From positions 124,001 to 188,000 of the forward strand of contig JACKAA010000005.1 of NCBI GenBank assembly GCA_020635275.1: DNA of 64,000 nt, read 5' to 3'. The notes under the pieces are model-generated. The model saw only the letters and a program-made list of their open reading frames with translations, was not told where the DNA came from and ran no database searches. The position numbers and the translations under genes were made by a program. Below, in pieces: positions 46,958 through 56,351 of the stretch (the first letter of the stretch is position 1; the number at the start of each line of letters is the position of its first letter). The DNA is from Ignavibacteriales bacterium (GTDB lineage Bacteria > Bacteroidota > Ignavibacteria > Ignavibacteriales > Melioribacteraceae).

Positions 46958-48091
46958 ATGGGTTTTGCAACAGATGCAATTCATGCCGGACAAAAACCTG
47001 ATGAAGGAACCGGAGCAGTTGTTACATCAATTCAAATGACATCAACTTATGCGCAGGAAGATTTAGGAAAAAATAAAGGATATGAATACGGAAGAGTCCA
47101 TAATCTTACTCGTGAATCAATGGAAAAAAATATTGCAACCTTGGAAAAAGGGAAATACGGAATTTCATTTTCTTCCGGACTAGCAGCAATTCAGGCTGTA
47201 ATTAGTTTAGTAAATTCTGGAGACCATGTAATTGCAACAGCAAATTTATATGGAGGTTCATTCAGACTTTTTGATACAATAATTAAAAATTACGGTATAG
47301 AATTTTCTTGGGTAAATACTGACAATATTGTTGAAGTGAACTCTGCTGTAAAGCAAAATACAAAAATGATTTTTGTTGAAACTCCTACAAATCCGTTATT
47401 GATCTTATCTGATATAAATGCAATTTCGAAAATCGCAAAAAAGAACAAAATAATTTTAGCAGTTGATAATACTTTTATGAGTCCTTATTTTCAAAATCCT
47501 TTGGTTTTAGGTGCAGATATTGTAGTTCATAGTTCCTCAAAATATTTGAGCGGGCATAGTGATATTATTAGTGGAATTGTAATTACAAATGATGAAGAAA
47601 TAAATAAAAAATTAAAATATACTCAAAAAGCAATTGGTGCAATTCCTTCACCATTTGATTGCTGGTTAATTTTAAGATCAACAAAAACTTTAGCATTAAG
47701 AATGAAACAGCATAATCAAAATGCAATTGAAATTTCAAAATATTTATCAACAAAAAAGTATGTTAAAAATATTTATTATCCTGGATTGAAAAATCACCCT
47801 CAACATAAATTAGCTAAAAAACAAATGTCTGGTTTTGGCGGCATTGTAACTGTTGAATTTGTGAATTTTAAATTGACTAAAAAATTTATTACCAAAACAA
47901 AACTCTTCACTCTTGCAGAAAGTTTAGGCGGAGTGGAAACATTAATCTCACATCCGGCAACAATGTCGCATGGTTCAGTTCCTGAAAAAAGAAGATTGGA
48001 AATGGGTATTACAAAATCTTTGATCAGAATTTCTGTTGGAATTGAAGATGTTGAGGATCTTATAGCAGATATTGAAAATGCGATGCAATAA
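46958..48091 (+). CDS. PLP-dependent trans-sulfuration enzyme (cystathionine gamma-synthase/lyase-like)
   Basis: A 377-residue cytosolic PLP enzyme. DAIHAGQKPD, the YEYGRVHNLTRESMEKNIATLE start, FSSGLAAIQAV and HSSSKYLSGHSDIISG (PLP lysine near residue 198) are canonical for the cystathionine gamma-synthase/lyase and methionine gamma-lyase fold. SHPATMSHG near the C-terminus is typical of the same group. Which reaction it catalyses cannot be fixed from motifs. A second, longer member of the family follows 96 bases on. Confidence 0.9.
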   Translation: MGFATDAIHAGQKPDEGTGAVVTSIQMTSTYAQEDLGKNKGYEYGRVHNLTRESMEKNIATLEKGKYGISFSSGLAAIQAVISLVNSGDHVIATANLYGGSFRLFDTIIKNYGIEFSWVNTDNIVEVNSAVKQNTKMIFVETPTNPLLILSDINAISKIAKKNKIILAVDNTFMSPYFQNPLVLGADIVVHSSSKYLSGHSDIISGIVITNDEEINKKLKYTQKAIGAIPSPFDCWLILRSTKTLALRMKQHNQNAIEISKYLSTKKYVKNIYYPGLKNHPQHKLAKKQMSGFGGIVTVEFVNFKLTKKFITKTKLFTLAESLGGVETLISHPATMSHGSVPEKRRLEMGITKSLIRISVGIEDVEDLIADIENAMQ

Positions 48092-48187
48092 ATCATTATT
48101 CCAATTCAGATGTTTTACAAAATCGCAATTCATTAGACTTCTTACTCCTATTTATATAGTTTTAAAGTATAAAATTTGGAGAATAAA

Positions 48188-49513
48188 ATGTCAGATCAAG
48201 AAAAGCACAAAAAAGAGAACCAAAATATTGATTCAAAATATTCGATGGACACTCATTTGATTTATGGAAAAAATGTTTCCAACAAATGGGATTACAGCCA
48301 TCACGTAACTGCACCAATTTCTTCATCAACAACATTTAGATTAGATTCTGTTGAGCGCGGAGCAGAAGGTTTTATGCAATTTGCTCAAACTGAAACTCAT
48401 GGTGATGAAAGTCCAATATTTATCTATGACCGTTTGGGTGAACCGAACAAAGATATGCTTGAAGAAAATTTGGCATATATTGAAAAAGGTGAAATGGCAG
48501 TAACATTCACAAGCGGAATGGCTGCAATTTCTGGAATTTTGGGTATACTTACAAAATCTGGCGATGAAATAATTACACACACAACTTTGTATGGATGTAC
48601 AATTTCACTTTTTAATAATTGGTATCCAAAATATAATATTAAAGTTCAACCAATTGATTTAACAAATCTTGAAAATATTAATTCTGTCTTGAATGAAAAT
48701 ACAAAAGTAATTTATTTCGAAACACCGGCTAATCCCAATTTGGATATTGTAAACATTAGAGAATTGCGCAAATTGGTTGATGAAATTAATAAAAATAGAA
48801 ATACAGAAAATCAAATTTCAATTGTTGTTGATAATACTTTTGCAACGCCTTTTAGTCAAAGACCAATAGAATTAGGTGCAGATTTTACGGTGCATTCTTT
48901 AACAAAAGGAATTGGCGGATTTGGAACAGATATGGGCGGAGTAGTAATTGGTAAGAAAAAATTTAGAGACGCGCTGCTTCTGTACAGGAAAGATTTTGGT
49001 GCCGTTCTTAATACAAAAAGTGCTTGGGCAATTTTAACTTACGGACTTCCATCTTTAGCATTGAGACAAAGACAGCAAATTGCTTCTGCAATCAAAATAG
49101 CTGAATTTTTAGAAAATCATCCTAAAGTTGAATTTGTAAGATATCCGGGATTAAAATCTCATCCTCAATATGAAATTGCTAAAAACCACATGATAGACTT
49201 TTATGGAAATTTTGCACCCGGCAGTATGATTTATTTTGTGCTTAAGGGAAATACACCTGAAGAAACAAAAGAAAATGGCAGAATTTTAATGGATTATATT
49301 GCAGATAATGCGTACACAATGACTCTTGCAGTAAGTTTGGGTCATACTAGAACATTAATTGAACATCCTGCCTCAATGACTCATTCAGTTGTTCCGGCCG
49401 ATAAATTGGAAGAACGTGGAATAAATGCTGGCGGAGTTCGTTTAGCAATTGGATTAGAAAGAGTTGAAGATTTGCTTCTCGATCTTGAAGATTCATTAAA
49501 AATTATAAAATAA
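48188..49513 (+). CDS. Second PLP trans-sulfuration enzyme (longer paralogue)
   Basis: A 441-residue enzyme of the same fold as the preceding gene, but with an added N-terminal segment and longer loops. Start ATG 48188 is chosen over TTG 48176 because GGAG lies six bases before it. Motifs include PISSSTTFRLDSVE, FTSGMAAISGILG, FTVHSLTKGIGGFGTDMGGVV (PLP lysine in SLTKG, with Leu-Thr where the previous gene has Ser-Ser) and EHPASMTHSVVP. It resembles O-acetylhomoserine sulfhydrylase or methionine gamma-lyase subgroups. The pair probably divides synthesis and breakdown of sulfur amino acids, but specificity is not readable. Confidence 0.87.
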   Translation: MSDQEKHKKENQNIDSKYSMDTHLIYGKNVSNKWDYSHHVTAPISSSTTFRLDSVERGAEGFMQFAQTETHGDESPIFIYDRLGEPNKDMLEENLAYIEKGEMAVTFTSGMAAISGILGILTKSGDEIITHTTLYGCTISLFNNWYPKYNIKVQPIDLTNLENINSVLNENTKVIYFETPANPNLDIVNIRELRKLVDEINKNRNTENQISIVVDNTFATPFSQRPIELGADFTVHSLTKGIGGFGTDMGGVVIGKKKFRDALLLYRKDFGAVLNTKSAWAILTYGLPSLALRQRQQIASAIKIAEFLENHPKVEFVRYPGLKSHPQYEIAKNHMIDFYGNFAPGSMIYFVLKGNTPEETKENGRILMDYIADNAYTMTLAVSLGHTRTLIEHPASMTHSVVPADKLEERGINAGGVRLAIGLERVEDLLLDLEDSLKIIK

Positions 49514-49531
49514 ATCGAAAAAATCATTCCG

Positions 49532-49577
49532 GCAGAGTGAGAAATCTCAGTTTAATAATGAAGATTTTTCACTTTGC
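49532..49577. repeat. Imperfect long hairpin (REP-like palindrome)
   Basis: GCAGAGTGAGAAATCT (49532-49547) pairs with AGATTTTTCACTTTGC (49562-49577), giving 16-base arms with two mismatches and a 14-base loop. The CATTCC prefix (49525-49530) is also seen at the start of the 22349 element. It lies in the 182-base gap downstream of the second trans-sulfuration gene. It looks like a degenerate dispersed palindrome and could also terminate transcription. Confidence 0.55.
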
Positions 49578-49695
49578 GCAATTTGAAAAATTCAAAAATT
49601 TTAGTAAAAAGATTTTACTCTGCTTTTGTTCAATGACTACAATCTTTATCTGAATTAACGATAATAAATAAACATAGAAAGCAAAATATTCTCTT

Positions 49696-50103
49696 ATGTT
49701 AAAACATTTAATATTATTGTTATTTTTGTCAAATTTTCTAGTTTCGCAGACTTTCTCAGAATATGAAAATGAAAAAGTTACTGGAATGGTTTCTACTAAT
49801 GATGGCGTATTCTTAATTTTAGAAAATGGATATTTACAAATTGAAGAAATTGATCCATACCAAGAATATTACCGTAAAATTTACAAAGATTCAACAATTG
49901 TAAATCCAAATACTGAATTAAAATCTAAATATAATTTTAGAATCATTCCTTATTTACTTCCTCAATCTTATGTGAAAAATAAAATTATTTTTGATGAACC
50001 GCACGAAATAGGATTTTTTGTTGATATGCAAGAAGATCGAATTAATATTTTACCTTCTGCTAAACCAGTTTTAGATTTGATTAAAAAACAGAATAACGAA
50101 TAG
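49696..50103 (+). CDS. Small exported protein of unknown function
   Basis: A 135-residue protein with a signal peptide (LKHLILLLFLSNFLVSQTF). The mature part is charged, mixed beta (GVFLILENGYLQIEEIDP) and shows no domain I recognise. It ends in LIKKQNNE. It is flanked by non-coding gaps on both sides (182 and 127 bases), so it is probably a separate transcript. The signal peptide and codon use like its neighbours support a real gene; function cannot be inferred. Confidence 0.65.
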   Translation: MLKHLILLLFLSNFLVSQTFSEYENEKVTGMVSTNDGVFLILENGYLQIEEIDPYQEYYRKIYKDSTIVNPNTELKSKYNFRIIPYLLPQSYVKNKIIFDEPHEIGFFVDMQEDRINILPSAKPVLDLIKKQNNE

Positions 50104-50230
50104 CTTCTGATTATTAAAAATCAATAGCCTAAATTTTCCAAATCCACTAAAAAAAGTATGTAATTATCAACTTTCAAATCATTATTTAGCTTAGTAAATT
50201 TGTTTAATTTTAATAAAAAACTAATAAATA

Positions 50231-50965
50231 ATGATTCTAGAAAAACCTCAAATTTTTAATCAATTCCCTGAAATTATATTTGGTTTAAGTACAAAGTTTA
50301 ACACTTCTCAAAACGATAAATTTAATTTCAATATGTCAAAATCAATTGGTGATAAAGAAATTAATGTTGAAGAAAACAGAAGAACTTTTTTCGAATCGAT
50401 AGGATTATCAGTAAACAGTGTAATCGTTCAAAAACAAATCCATAGTGATATAATTAATGTTGTAGATGAGTATTCATCCGGCTTAGTTGGAGATGCTTTA
50501 ATTACAAGAAAATCAAATTTAGGTTTAGCAGTTTCAACAGCAGACTGCACTAATATTTATTTATATGATTCCGGTAAAAAAATTATTGCAGCAGTTCATT
50601 CGGGTTGGGCCGGAACAGAAAAAAGAATTCTTGAAAAAACTTTAATTAGAATGAAGACTGAATTTAGTTGTAATCCGAAAAATATATATTGTTACTTTGG
50701 TCCTTCAATTTGCCAGTTAAATTATGAAGTTGGTGACGAATTTAAAGCTAAATTTGATGCAAAATATTTAATTCCAAAGAATGGCAAATATTTATTGGAT
50801 CTTAAATCTGCCAACAAACATATGCTGATTAATTATGGTATTCCAAACAATCAAATTGAAGATTCGGAAATCTGCAGCTTTGAAAATGAAAAATTTCATT
50901 CCTATCGCCGGGATAAAGATTATTCGGGCAGAGCGTTAGGTGTAATTGCTATTAATGGAATATAA
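50231..50965 (+). CDS. pgeF: PgeF/YfiH multicopper-oxidase-like protein
   Basis: A 244-residue cytosolic enzyme. The His-Cys-His metal site is visible: VQKQIHSDIINV, STADCTNIYLYD, AAVHSGWAGTEKRI, and GPSICQLNYEVG and SYRRDKDYSGR toward the C-terminus. The family (YfiH/LACC1/PgeF) cleaves purine nucleosides and edits peptidoglycan precursors that carry the wrong amino acid. It is one base from the EamA gene. A chromosomal run of cofactor genes follows. Confidence 0.92.
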   Translation: MILEKPQIFNQFPEIIFGLSTKFNTSQNDKFNFNMSKSIGDKEINVEENRRTFFESIGLSVNSVIVQKQIHSDIINVVDEYSSGLVGDALITRKSNLGLAVSTADCTNIYLYDSGKKIIAAVHSGWAGTEKRILEKTLIRMKTEFSCNPKNIYCYFGPSICQLNYEVGDEFKAKFDAKYLIPKNGKYLLDLKSANKHMLINYGIPNNQIEDSEICSFENEKFHSYRRDKDYSGRALGVIAINGI

Positions 50966-51886
50966 ATGAATTCAGAGAAACTTAAAATATTTATCGGGTA
51001 TATTTTTATTACTTTAGTTTGGGGATCAACCTGGCTTGCAATAAGATTGGGTTTGGATTCACTTACTCCTTTTATCTCTGCCGGATTAAGATTTTTATCT
51101 GCATCAATTTTAATTTTAATTATTGTTAAGGTAAAAGGGATTGCAATTCAAAAAGATTCTGATTCAATAAAACTATATTTCTTTTTAGGATTTCTTTCAT
51201 TTGTAATCCCATTTTGGTTAGTTTATTGGGCTGAACAATTTATTCCGTCAGGACTTACTTCAGTAATGTTTGCCGTTTTTCCATTTTTTGTATTTCTGTT
51301 TTCTGTTATTTTACTAAAAAATGAAGCGACAGATAAGTTTAAACTATTTAGCGTTATTTTAGGTTTTATTGGTGTATTTATAATTTTTTCAGATGGTTTA
51401 GAAGTCGATTTGCAAAATCACTTTTTGGGATTACTTGCGGTTTTAACAAGTGCTATGCTTCAAGGTTTATCAGCAGTAATTATAAAAAAATGGGGCGGAC
51501 ATTTAAATCCATTTTCAATGAACGGACCACCGCTTTTTCTTGCCGGCTTTTCTATGGTTTTCTTAAGTTTAATTTTTGAAGATTCTTCAAGTTGGATTTT
51601 TAGTCAAAAAGCAGTTATGTCTATTTTATACTTGGCAATTTTCGGTACAATTTTTGCTTTTTCAGTTTACTATTGGCTTTTAAAGCGCATAAATGCTGTG
51701 ATTTTATCACTTTCTTCGTTTGTTACACCAATTATTGCAGTTATTTTAGGCTGGATTATTTTAGATGAAAAACTTTCTGAAAAAGTATTAATAGGAACTC
51801 TTTTTGTGCTAATAGGTATATTATTTGGTAATTTAAAAGGATTTAAAAAATATTATTTAGCTAGAAAAGGAACTGTAAGTGCTTAA
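50966..51886 (+). CDS. EamA/DMT-family transporter
   Basis: A 306-residue integral membrane protein with ten predicted helices in two EamA repeats. The first has VWGSTWLAIRLGLDSLTPF, the second AVILGWIILDEKLSEKVLIGTLFVL. These drug/metabolite transporters usually export amino acids or small metabolites. Its abutment with pgeF and 8-base overlap with folB suggests one transcript, but that does not identify its substrate. Confidence 0.9.
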   Translation: MNSEKLKIFIGYIFITLVWGSTWLAIRLGLDSLTPFISAGLRFLSASILILIIVKVKGIAIQKDSDSIKLYFFLGFLSFVIPFWLVYWAEQFIPSGLTSVMFAVFPFFVFLFSVILLKNEATDKFKLFSVILGFIGVFIIFSDGLEVDLQNHFLGLLAVLTSAMLQGLSAVIIKKWGGHLNPFSMNGPPLFLAGFSMVFLSLIFEDSSSWIFSQKAVMSILYLAIFGTIFAFSVYYWLLKRINAVILSLSSFVTPIIAVILGWIILDEKLSEKVLIGTLFVLIGILFGNLKGFKKYYLARKGTVSA

Positions 51887-52247
51887 TGTTGTTAGAATAA
51901 AAAAAGCATCATTTTATGCATATCATGGCGCGTTAAAAGAAGAACAATCAATTGGTGGAAATTTTGAAGCAGATGTTGATATGTATTTTGATTTTAGTGA
52001 CGCTGCAAAAACTGATGATTTATCAAAAACAATAAATTATGATGGAATTTACAAACACATAAATAAAGTGATTCATCAAAAAAAATATTATTTAATAGAA
52101 ACAATAGCCACAATTATAGCTGACAGTTTGTTGGAAACCTATCCGATTCTGGATAAAATTGATGTTAAAGTAAGAAAAAATAATGTTCCGGTTGGCGGTA
52201 TAATTGATCATGTTGAAGCTCAAGTGGTAAAAAGCAGACATGAATAA
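51879..52247 (+). CDS. folB: Dihydroneopterin aldolase
   Basis: A 122-residue folate enzyme. The FYAYHGALKEEQSIGGNFEAD start holds the family HG motif, then TINYDGIYKHI and a C-terminal VRKNNVPVGG. FolB converts dihydroneopterin to hydroxymethyl-dihydropterin, the substrate of FolK encoded next. Start is GTG 51879 within the end of the EamA gene; it overlaps folK by eight bases as well. Confidence 0.92.
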   Translation: MLNVVRIKKASFYAYHGALKEEQSIGGNFEADVDMYFDFSDAAKTDDLSKTINYDGIYKHINKVIHQKKYYLIETIATIIADSLLETYPILDKIDVKVRKNNVPVGGIIDHVEAQVVKSRHE

Positions 52248-52764
52248 AATATTTTTAGGATTAGGAAGTAATGTTGGAGATAAAGTTGAAAATATACTTA
52301 AGGCGATTGAATATTTTCAAAATGATGAAAGATTTTTAGATGTTGCTTGTTCTTCACTTTATGAAACAAAACCTTATGGAATTATTGAGCAAGAAAATTT
52401 TATAAATTGTGCCTTTTCATTTTTAAGTGAAATTACATTAGATGAATTATTTGTTTTTACAAAATCAATTGAAAAGGAAATTGGCAGAATAAAAAGACAA
52501 AATTGGGGACCACGTGAAATTGATATTGATATTTTACTTTTTGGTGATGAAATAATAAAAAATGTGAAAATTTGTATACCTCACAGAGATTTATTGAACA
52601 GAGATTTTGTATTAATTCCGCTTTTAGAAATTGATAAAAATTTGATACATCCGGTTGAGAAAAAAAGTTTAAAATCATTTTTATCTAAGTTAGATGATAA
52701 ATATATTATTGATAAAATTAATTTCAATTTTAAGCAGAAAGAAATTTCTGATCTTACTAAATAA
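52240..52764 (+). CDS. folK: 2-amino-4-hydroxy-6-hydroxymethyldihydropteridine pyrophosphokinase
   Basis: A 174-residue enzyme. LGLGSNVGDKVENI at the N-terminus, ETKPYGIIEQENFINC and the ATP/metal loop NWGPREIDIDILLFGDE plus HRDLLNRDFVLIPL identify HPPK. It pyrophosphorylates the FolB product. It overlaps folB by eight bases and is followed 21 bases later by the deoxynucleoside kinase. FolP and FolE are not here. Confidence 0.95.
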   Translation: MNKIFLGLGSNVGDKVENILKAIEYFQNDERFLDVACSSLYETKPYGIIEQENFINCAFSFLSEITLDELFVFTKSIEKEIGRIKRQNWGPREIDIDILLFGDEIIKNVKICIPHRDLLNRDFVLIPLLEIDKNLIHPVEKKSLKSFLSKLDDKYIIDKINFNFKQKEISDLTK

Positions 52765-52785
52765 AATTTAATAGGAGTCATTTTT

Positions 52786-53430
52786 TTGGAAAGTCCAAAA
52801 TATATTGCAATTGAAGGAGTTATTGGGGCCGGAAAAACTACATTAGCAAAGAAGATATCAGAAAAACTTTCTGCAAAACTTGTTTTAGAAGAATTTGAGG
52901 AAAATCCTTTTTTAGAAAAATTTTATGATGACAGGAAACGCCACGCATTTCAAACTCAAATGTTTTTTTTGATAAACAGATTTAAACAGCAAGAACAATT
53001 TAACCAAGAAGATTTATTTACAGATCATGTTGTGTCTGATTACATTTTTGACAAAGATCAAATTTTTGCTTATCTCAATTTATCTGGAGAGGAATTAAAA
53101 TTATATGAAAGTATTTTCCCATTATTAAAAAGAGATCTACGACAGTTTGATTTAGTAATATTTTTACAAGCCAGCGTTGACCGTTTAATCTATAATATCA
53201 AGAAAAGAAATAGACCTATTGAAAAGAATTTATCAAGATCTTATATACGTGAACTAAGTGAAGCTTATAATAATTTTTTCTTTAAATATAATTCAACACC
53301 GCTTTTAATTGTCAACACTACTGATATAGATTTTGTAAACAGAGATGATGATTTTGATGAACTATTTAGACAAATATTTAGAGAAGACAGAGGATTTATA
53401 GAATATTTTAATCCCAAAATAAAGGTGTAA
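52786..53430 (+). CDS. Deoxynucleoside kinase
   Basis: A 214-residue kinase of the dGK/dAK family. The P-loop GVIGAGKTTLAKKIS, the EFEENPFLEKFYDD segment, and VSDYIFDKDQIFAYL (a DR[YS]-like loop) fit, with RIxxRNRPIEK as lid. Start TTG 52786 lies nine or ten bases after TAGGAG. It salvages deoxyribonucleosides. The neighbouring folate genes also feed nucleotide synthesis, a loose functional match. Confidence 0.88.
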   Translation: MESPKYIAIEGVIGAGKTTLAKKISEKLSAKLVLEEFEENPFLEKFYDDRKRHAFQTQMFFLINRFKQQEQFNQEDLFTDHVVSDYIFDKDQIFAYLNLSGEELKLYESIFPLLKRDLRQFDLVIFLQASVDRLIYNIKKRNRPIEKNLSRSYIRELSEAYNNFFFKYNSTPLLIVNTTDIDFVNRDDDFDELFRQIFREDRGFIEYFNPKIKV

Positions 53431-53432
53431 AT

Positions 53433-53645
53433 ATGTTAAAGTTAATATATTATATATTGATTGGGTACTTAATTTACAAAGGTATACAGTACGTAAAAAA
53501 AGTATTTTTCTCCAGTCAGAAAAGTACTGATTATAAAGTTCACGATTCCAGAAAGGGTGAATCAAAAATAGATAAAAAAGATATTATTGATGCTCATTTT
53601 GAAGAAATTGATGACAAAGAAAATTCCTCCTCAACAAACCAGTAA
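53433..53645 (+). CDS. Small single-helix membrane protein
   Basis: A 70-residue protein. One N-terminal helix (LIYYILIGYLIYKGIQYV) is followed by a basic then strongly acidic soluble tail (DSRKGESKIDKKD ... HFEEIDDKEN). It begins two bases after the kinase and ends three bases before the GT9 gene, so it is part of the transcript. The layout resembles small Bacteroidota DUF4834-type proteins, but this is only a resemblance. Function unknown. Confidence 0.6.
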   Translation: MLKLIYYILIGYLIYKGIQYVKKVFFSSQKSTDYKVHDSRKGESKIDKKDIIDAHFEEIDDKENSSSTNQ

Positions 53646-53648
53646 TTC

Positions 53649-54713
53649 ATGTTTAAATTAAATGTAATTTATAGTTTTTTACTTTTCATTCTTAAAATAT
53701 TTCTCCGCATTAAACCACAAAAATCAGTCGAACTTAAAAACAATAATGTTCTAATTTTATTTCAGCATGAAAATTTAGGAGTAATTTTATCAGGTAAGAT
53801 TTTTTTTGAAAACATAAAAAACAGCTTTCCAAATTCAAATATTCATTTAGTAATTTGCAGTAAATTTTTAACAAATATCGATTTGAGTTACTTTTCTAAT
53901 GCAATTGGATTAGAAAAAAATGATAAAATATTAACTCTAAAAAACTTTCGGCAAATTATTTCTCGTGATTATTTTTCTGTAATAATTCCAACAATAGAAA
54001 AATTTTCATTTTTTAGCCATTTCATTTTAGCTCTCTCAAATTCTTCACAAAAAATAGGAGTATCTTATTTAGATGATGAAAAAAATCCTTTTGGATTTAC
54101 TTTCACTAATAAAATTGCATTAAAATGGAAGAATTCACCAGATTCTCACATTAGTGAATATTTAAACGAATTTTTAGTTAAAGCCGGATTAAAAGTTTCA
54201 AAAATTAAAAATCAGATTCTTAAATCACAACAAAAAGAAAAGCTGTTAGACCAATACAGTATTGAGAAAAATAAAAAAATAATAATCATAAATAATGAGC
54301 CCGAAGAGTTAAAAAATAAATGGAGCACTGAAAATCTTGTTAAGCTAATAAGTAATTTAGTTTCAACAGGGAATTATTATTTTTTCTATATTGAAGAAAA
54401 TATTGAGCCGGAAATCAAAAGAATTTTAGAATCGGAAATTAAAGTTCTGCATTACATTAATAAAAATAATTTCTCTGAAATATATGAAATCCTTTCAATT
54501 AGCGATTTAATAATTACTTGTGATTCTACAATAATGCACTTAGCCGGATTATTTGATATTCCGCAAATTTCTATTTTTGGAATTACAAATCCTTTTAACT
54601 GGGCACCAATTGGAGTTAATAAAAAATTTCTTAAAAGGTCTGATCTAATTAATGATATTACTTCTGAAAATGTATATGATTTATCATTAGAATTATTAGC
54701 CAAAGGCAGATAA
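53649..54713 (+). CDS. Glycosyltransferase family 9 (heptosyltransferase-like)
   Basis: A 354-residue cytosolic enzyme with the GT9 two-domain architecture. The N-terminal domain has NNVLILFQHENLG and NIHLVICSK; the C-terminal donor-binding domain has IITCDSTIMHLAGLFDIPQISIFGITNPFNWAPIG. It probably adds heptose or a related sugar to the lipopolysaccharide core. Sequence divergence is fairly high, so the sugar cannot be named. It is close behind a small membrane protein and one base upstream of the Ppx/GppA gene. Confidence 0.8.
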   Translation: MFKLNVIYSFLLFILKIFLRIKPQKSVELKNNNVLILFQHENLGVILSGKIFFENIKNSFPNSNIHLVICSKFLTNIDLSYFSNAIGLEKNDKILTLKNFRQIISRDYFSVIIPTIEKFSFFSHFILALSNSSQKIGVSYLDDEKNPFGFTFTNKIALKWKNSPDSHISEYLNEFLVKAGLKVSKIKNQILKSQQKEKLLDQYSIEKNKKIIIINNEPEELKNKWSTENLVKLISNLVSTGNYYFFYIEENIEPEIKRILESEIKVLHYINKNNFSEIYEILSISDLIITCDSTIMHLAGLFDIPQISIFGITNPFNWAPIGVNKKFLKRSDLINDITSENVYDLSLELLAKGR

Positions 54714-54714
54714 A

Positions 54715-56262
54715 ATGAGTAAGAAACTTGCAGCAATAGATATTGGTACGAATTCATTTCATTTAGTTATTGTTGAAATATTTGACAATGGAAATTTTGA
54801 AATAGTTGATAACGAAAAGGAAGTAATACGTTTAAGTGAAGGAAGCACAGGAGATATAAAATATATTCAGCCCAAAGCAATTGAACGTGGAATAAGTGCA
54901 CTTAAAAAGTTTGCTGGAATTGCAAAATCTCATAATGCTGAAATTAAAGCTGTTGCAACAAGTGCGGTCAGGGAAGCTTCAAATAAAATTGATTTCATTC
55001 AAAAAGTTTTAGATGAAACTGGAATAAGCATTTCAGTAATAAGCGGAGTTGAAGAGGGAAGATTAATATATCAAGGCGTTCTTCAGGCCGTTCCAGTTTT
55101 TAATAAAAAAGTACTTTGTATTGATATTGGTGGAGGAAGCACCGAATTTGTTGTGGGATATAAAGGCAAAATTTTATATGCAAATAGTTTGAAGTTAGGT
55201 GCAGTCCGTCTTACAAAAATGTTTTTTGAAAATTATTCTATTACAAATGAATCAATTGAAAATTGTAAAAAATGGGTTGAAGGAGTTTTATTCCCAATTT
55301 CAAAAATTATAAAGAATTTCAATATTGATCTCGTGGTTGGTTCGTCTGGAACAATTATGGCTTCGGGATTGATGATTAAAGCTATGCTTGAGAAAAAAGT
55401 AACAGAAGCAATTTTAAATAACTACACTTTTAATTTTGAAAATCTTAAAAAAGTTGAAAAGAACATTTTAAAAAGAAAAACTGTTGATGAAAGAAAAAAA
55501 ATAAATGGTCTTGATTCAAAAAGAGCAGATATAATTCCTGCCGGAGTTATTTTACTTTCTACCATTTTTGAACAATTAAATTTTAGTGAAATTATAATTT
55601 CAGGTTATGCATTAAGAGAGGGAATTATTTTTGATTCAGTTTACAAAGAATTTCCCAATGTTAAAAAACTTTTTACAAAAGATATTAAAAATGAAAGTGT
55701 TGAAAAATTAGCTAAATCATGCAATTATGATTACAAACATTGTTTTCATGTTGCTCATTTATCGGAAAATATTTTTGATCAGCTAAACGAATTGCATCAA
55801 TTGCCAAAGGAAAATAAAGAATATTTAATTGCTGCTGCAAAACTTCACGATATTGGATTTCATATTTCACATTCTAAACATCATAAACACTCACAATATA
55901 TAATTGTGAATAGTGAAATTATGGGATTTAACGAAAATGAAATTAGAACAATTGCTTGTATTGCAAGGTATCATAGAAAAAGTCATCCCAAAGACTCGCA
56001 TGAAGAATACATGCTTTTGCCAGCTGAATGGAAAATTATTGTAAAAAAACTTTCTGCAATTTTGCGTATTGCTGATGCTTTTGACAGAACCCATAATTTT
56101 TTAGTCAAATACATAAATGTGGAAATAAATAAAAATAGTGTGGTTTTTCAGGTAGAAAATAAATTGGAAGATCTGGAAATTGAATTGTGGAGTATCGACA
56201 GAAAAAAACAACTTTTTGAAGAGTTTTATAATAAAAAAGTAATAGTTAAAAGTTTTAGTTAA
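54715..56262 (+). CDS. Ppx/GppA-family phosphatase with HD domain
   Basis: A 515-residue cytosolic enzyme. AAIDIGTNSFHLVIVEI and LCIDIGGGSTEFVVG are the ASKHA phosphate motifs, and VVGSSGTIMA is the third. From about residue 320 a C-terminal HD-type domain follows (HVAHLSENIFDQL, AAKLHDIGFHIS and a KHHKHSQYIIVN segment). Members hydrolyse polyphosphate or pppGpp. The HD half is a helical extension typical of exopolyphosphatases. Whether it acts on polyphosphate or guanosine pentaphosphate is not settled. Confidence 0.92.
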   Translation: MSKKLAAIDIGTNSFHLVIVEIFDNGNFEIVDNEKEVIRLSEGSTGDIKYIQPKAIERGISALKKFAGIAKSHNAEIKAVATSAVREASNKIDFIQKVLDETGISISVISGVEEGRLIYQGVLQAVPVFNKKVLCIDIGGGSTEFVVGYKGKILYANSLKLGAVRLTKMFFENYSITNESIENCKKWVEGVLFPISKIIKNFNIDLVVGSSGTIMASGLMIKAMLEKKVTEAILNNYTFNFENLKKVEKNILKRKTVDERKKINGLDSKRADIIPAGVILLSTIFEQLNFSEIIISGYALREGIIFDSVYKEFPNVKKLFTKDIKNESVEKLAKSCNYDYKHCFHVAHLSENIFDQLNELHQLPKENKEYLIAAAKLHDIGFHISHSKHHKHSQYIIVNSEIMGFNENEIRTIACIARYHRKSHPKDSHEEYMLLPAEWKIIVKKLSAILRIADAFDRTHNFLVKYINVEINKNSVVFQVENKLEDLEIELWSIDRKKQLFEEFYNKKVIVKSFS

Positions 56263-56351
56263 TAATTTATTTTCCGCATGAAACTAAGTTTAAAAGATGC
56301 TATTTTTCTTAATCTTATAAAATTTTAAATGGATTAAAATACGGTAAAATT

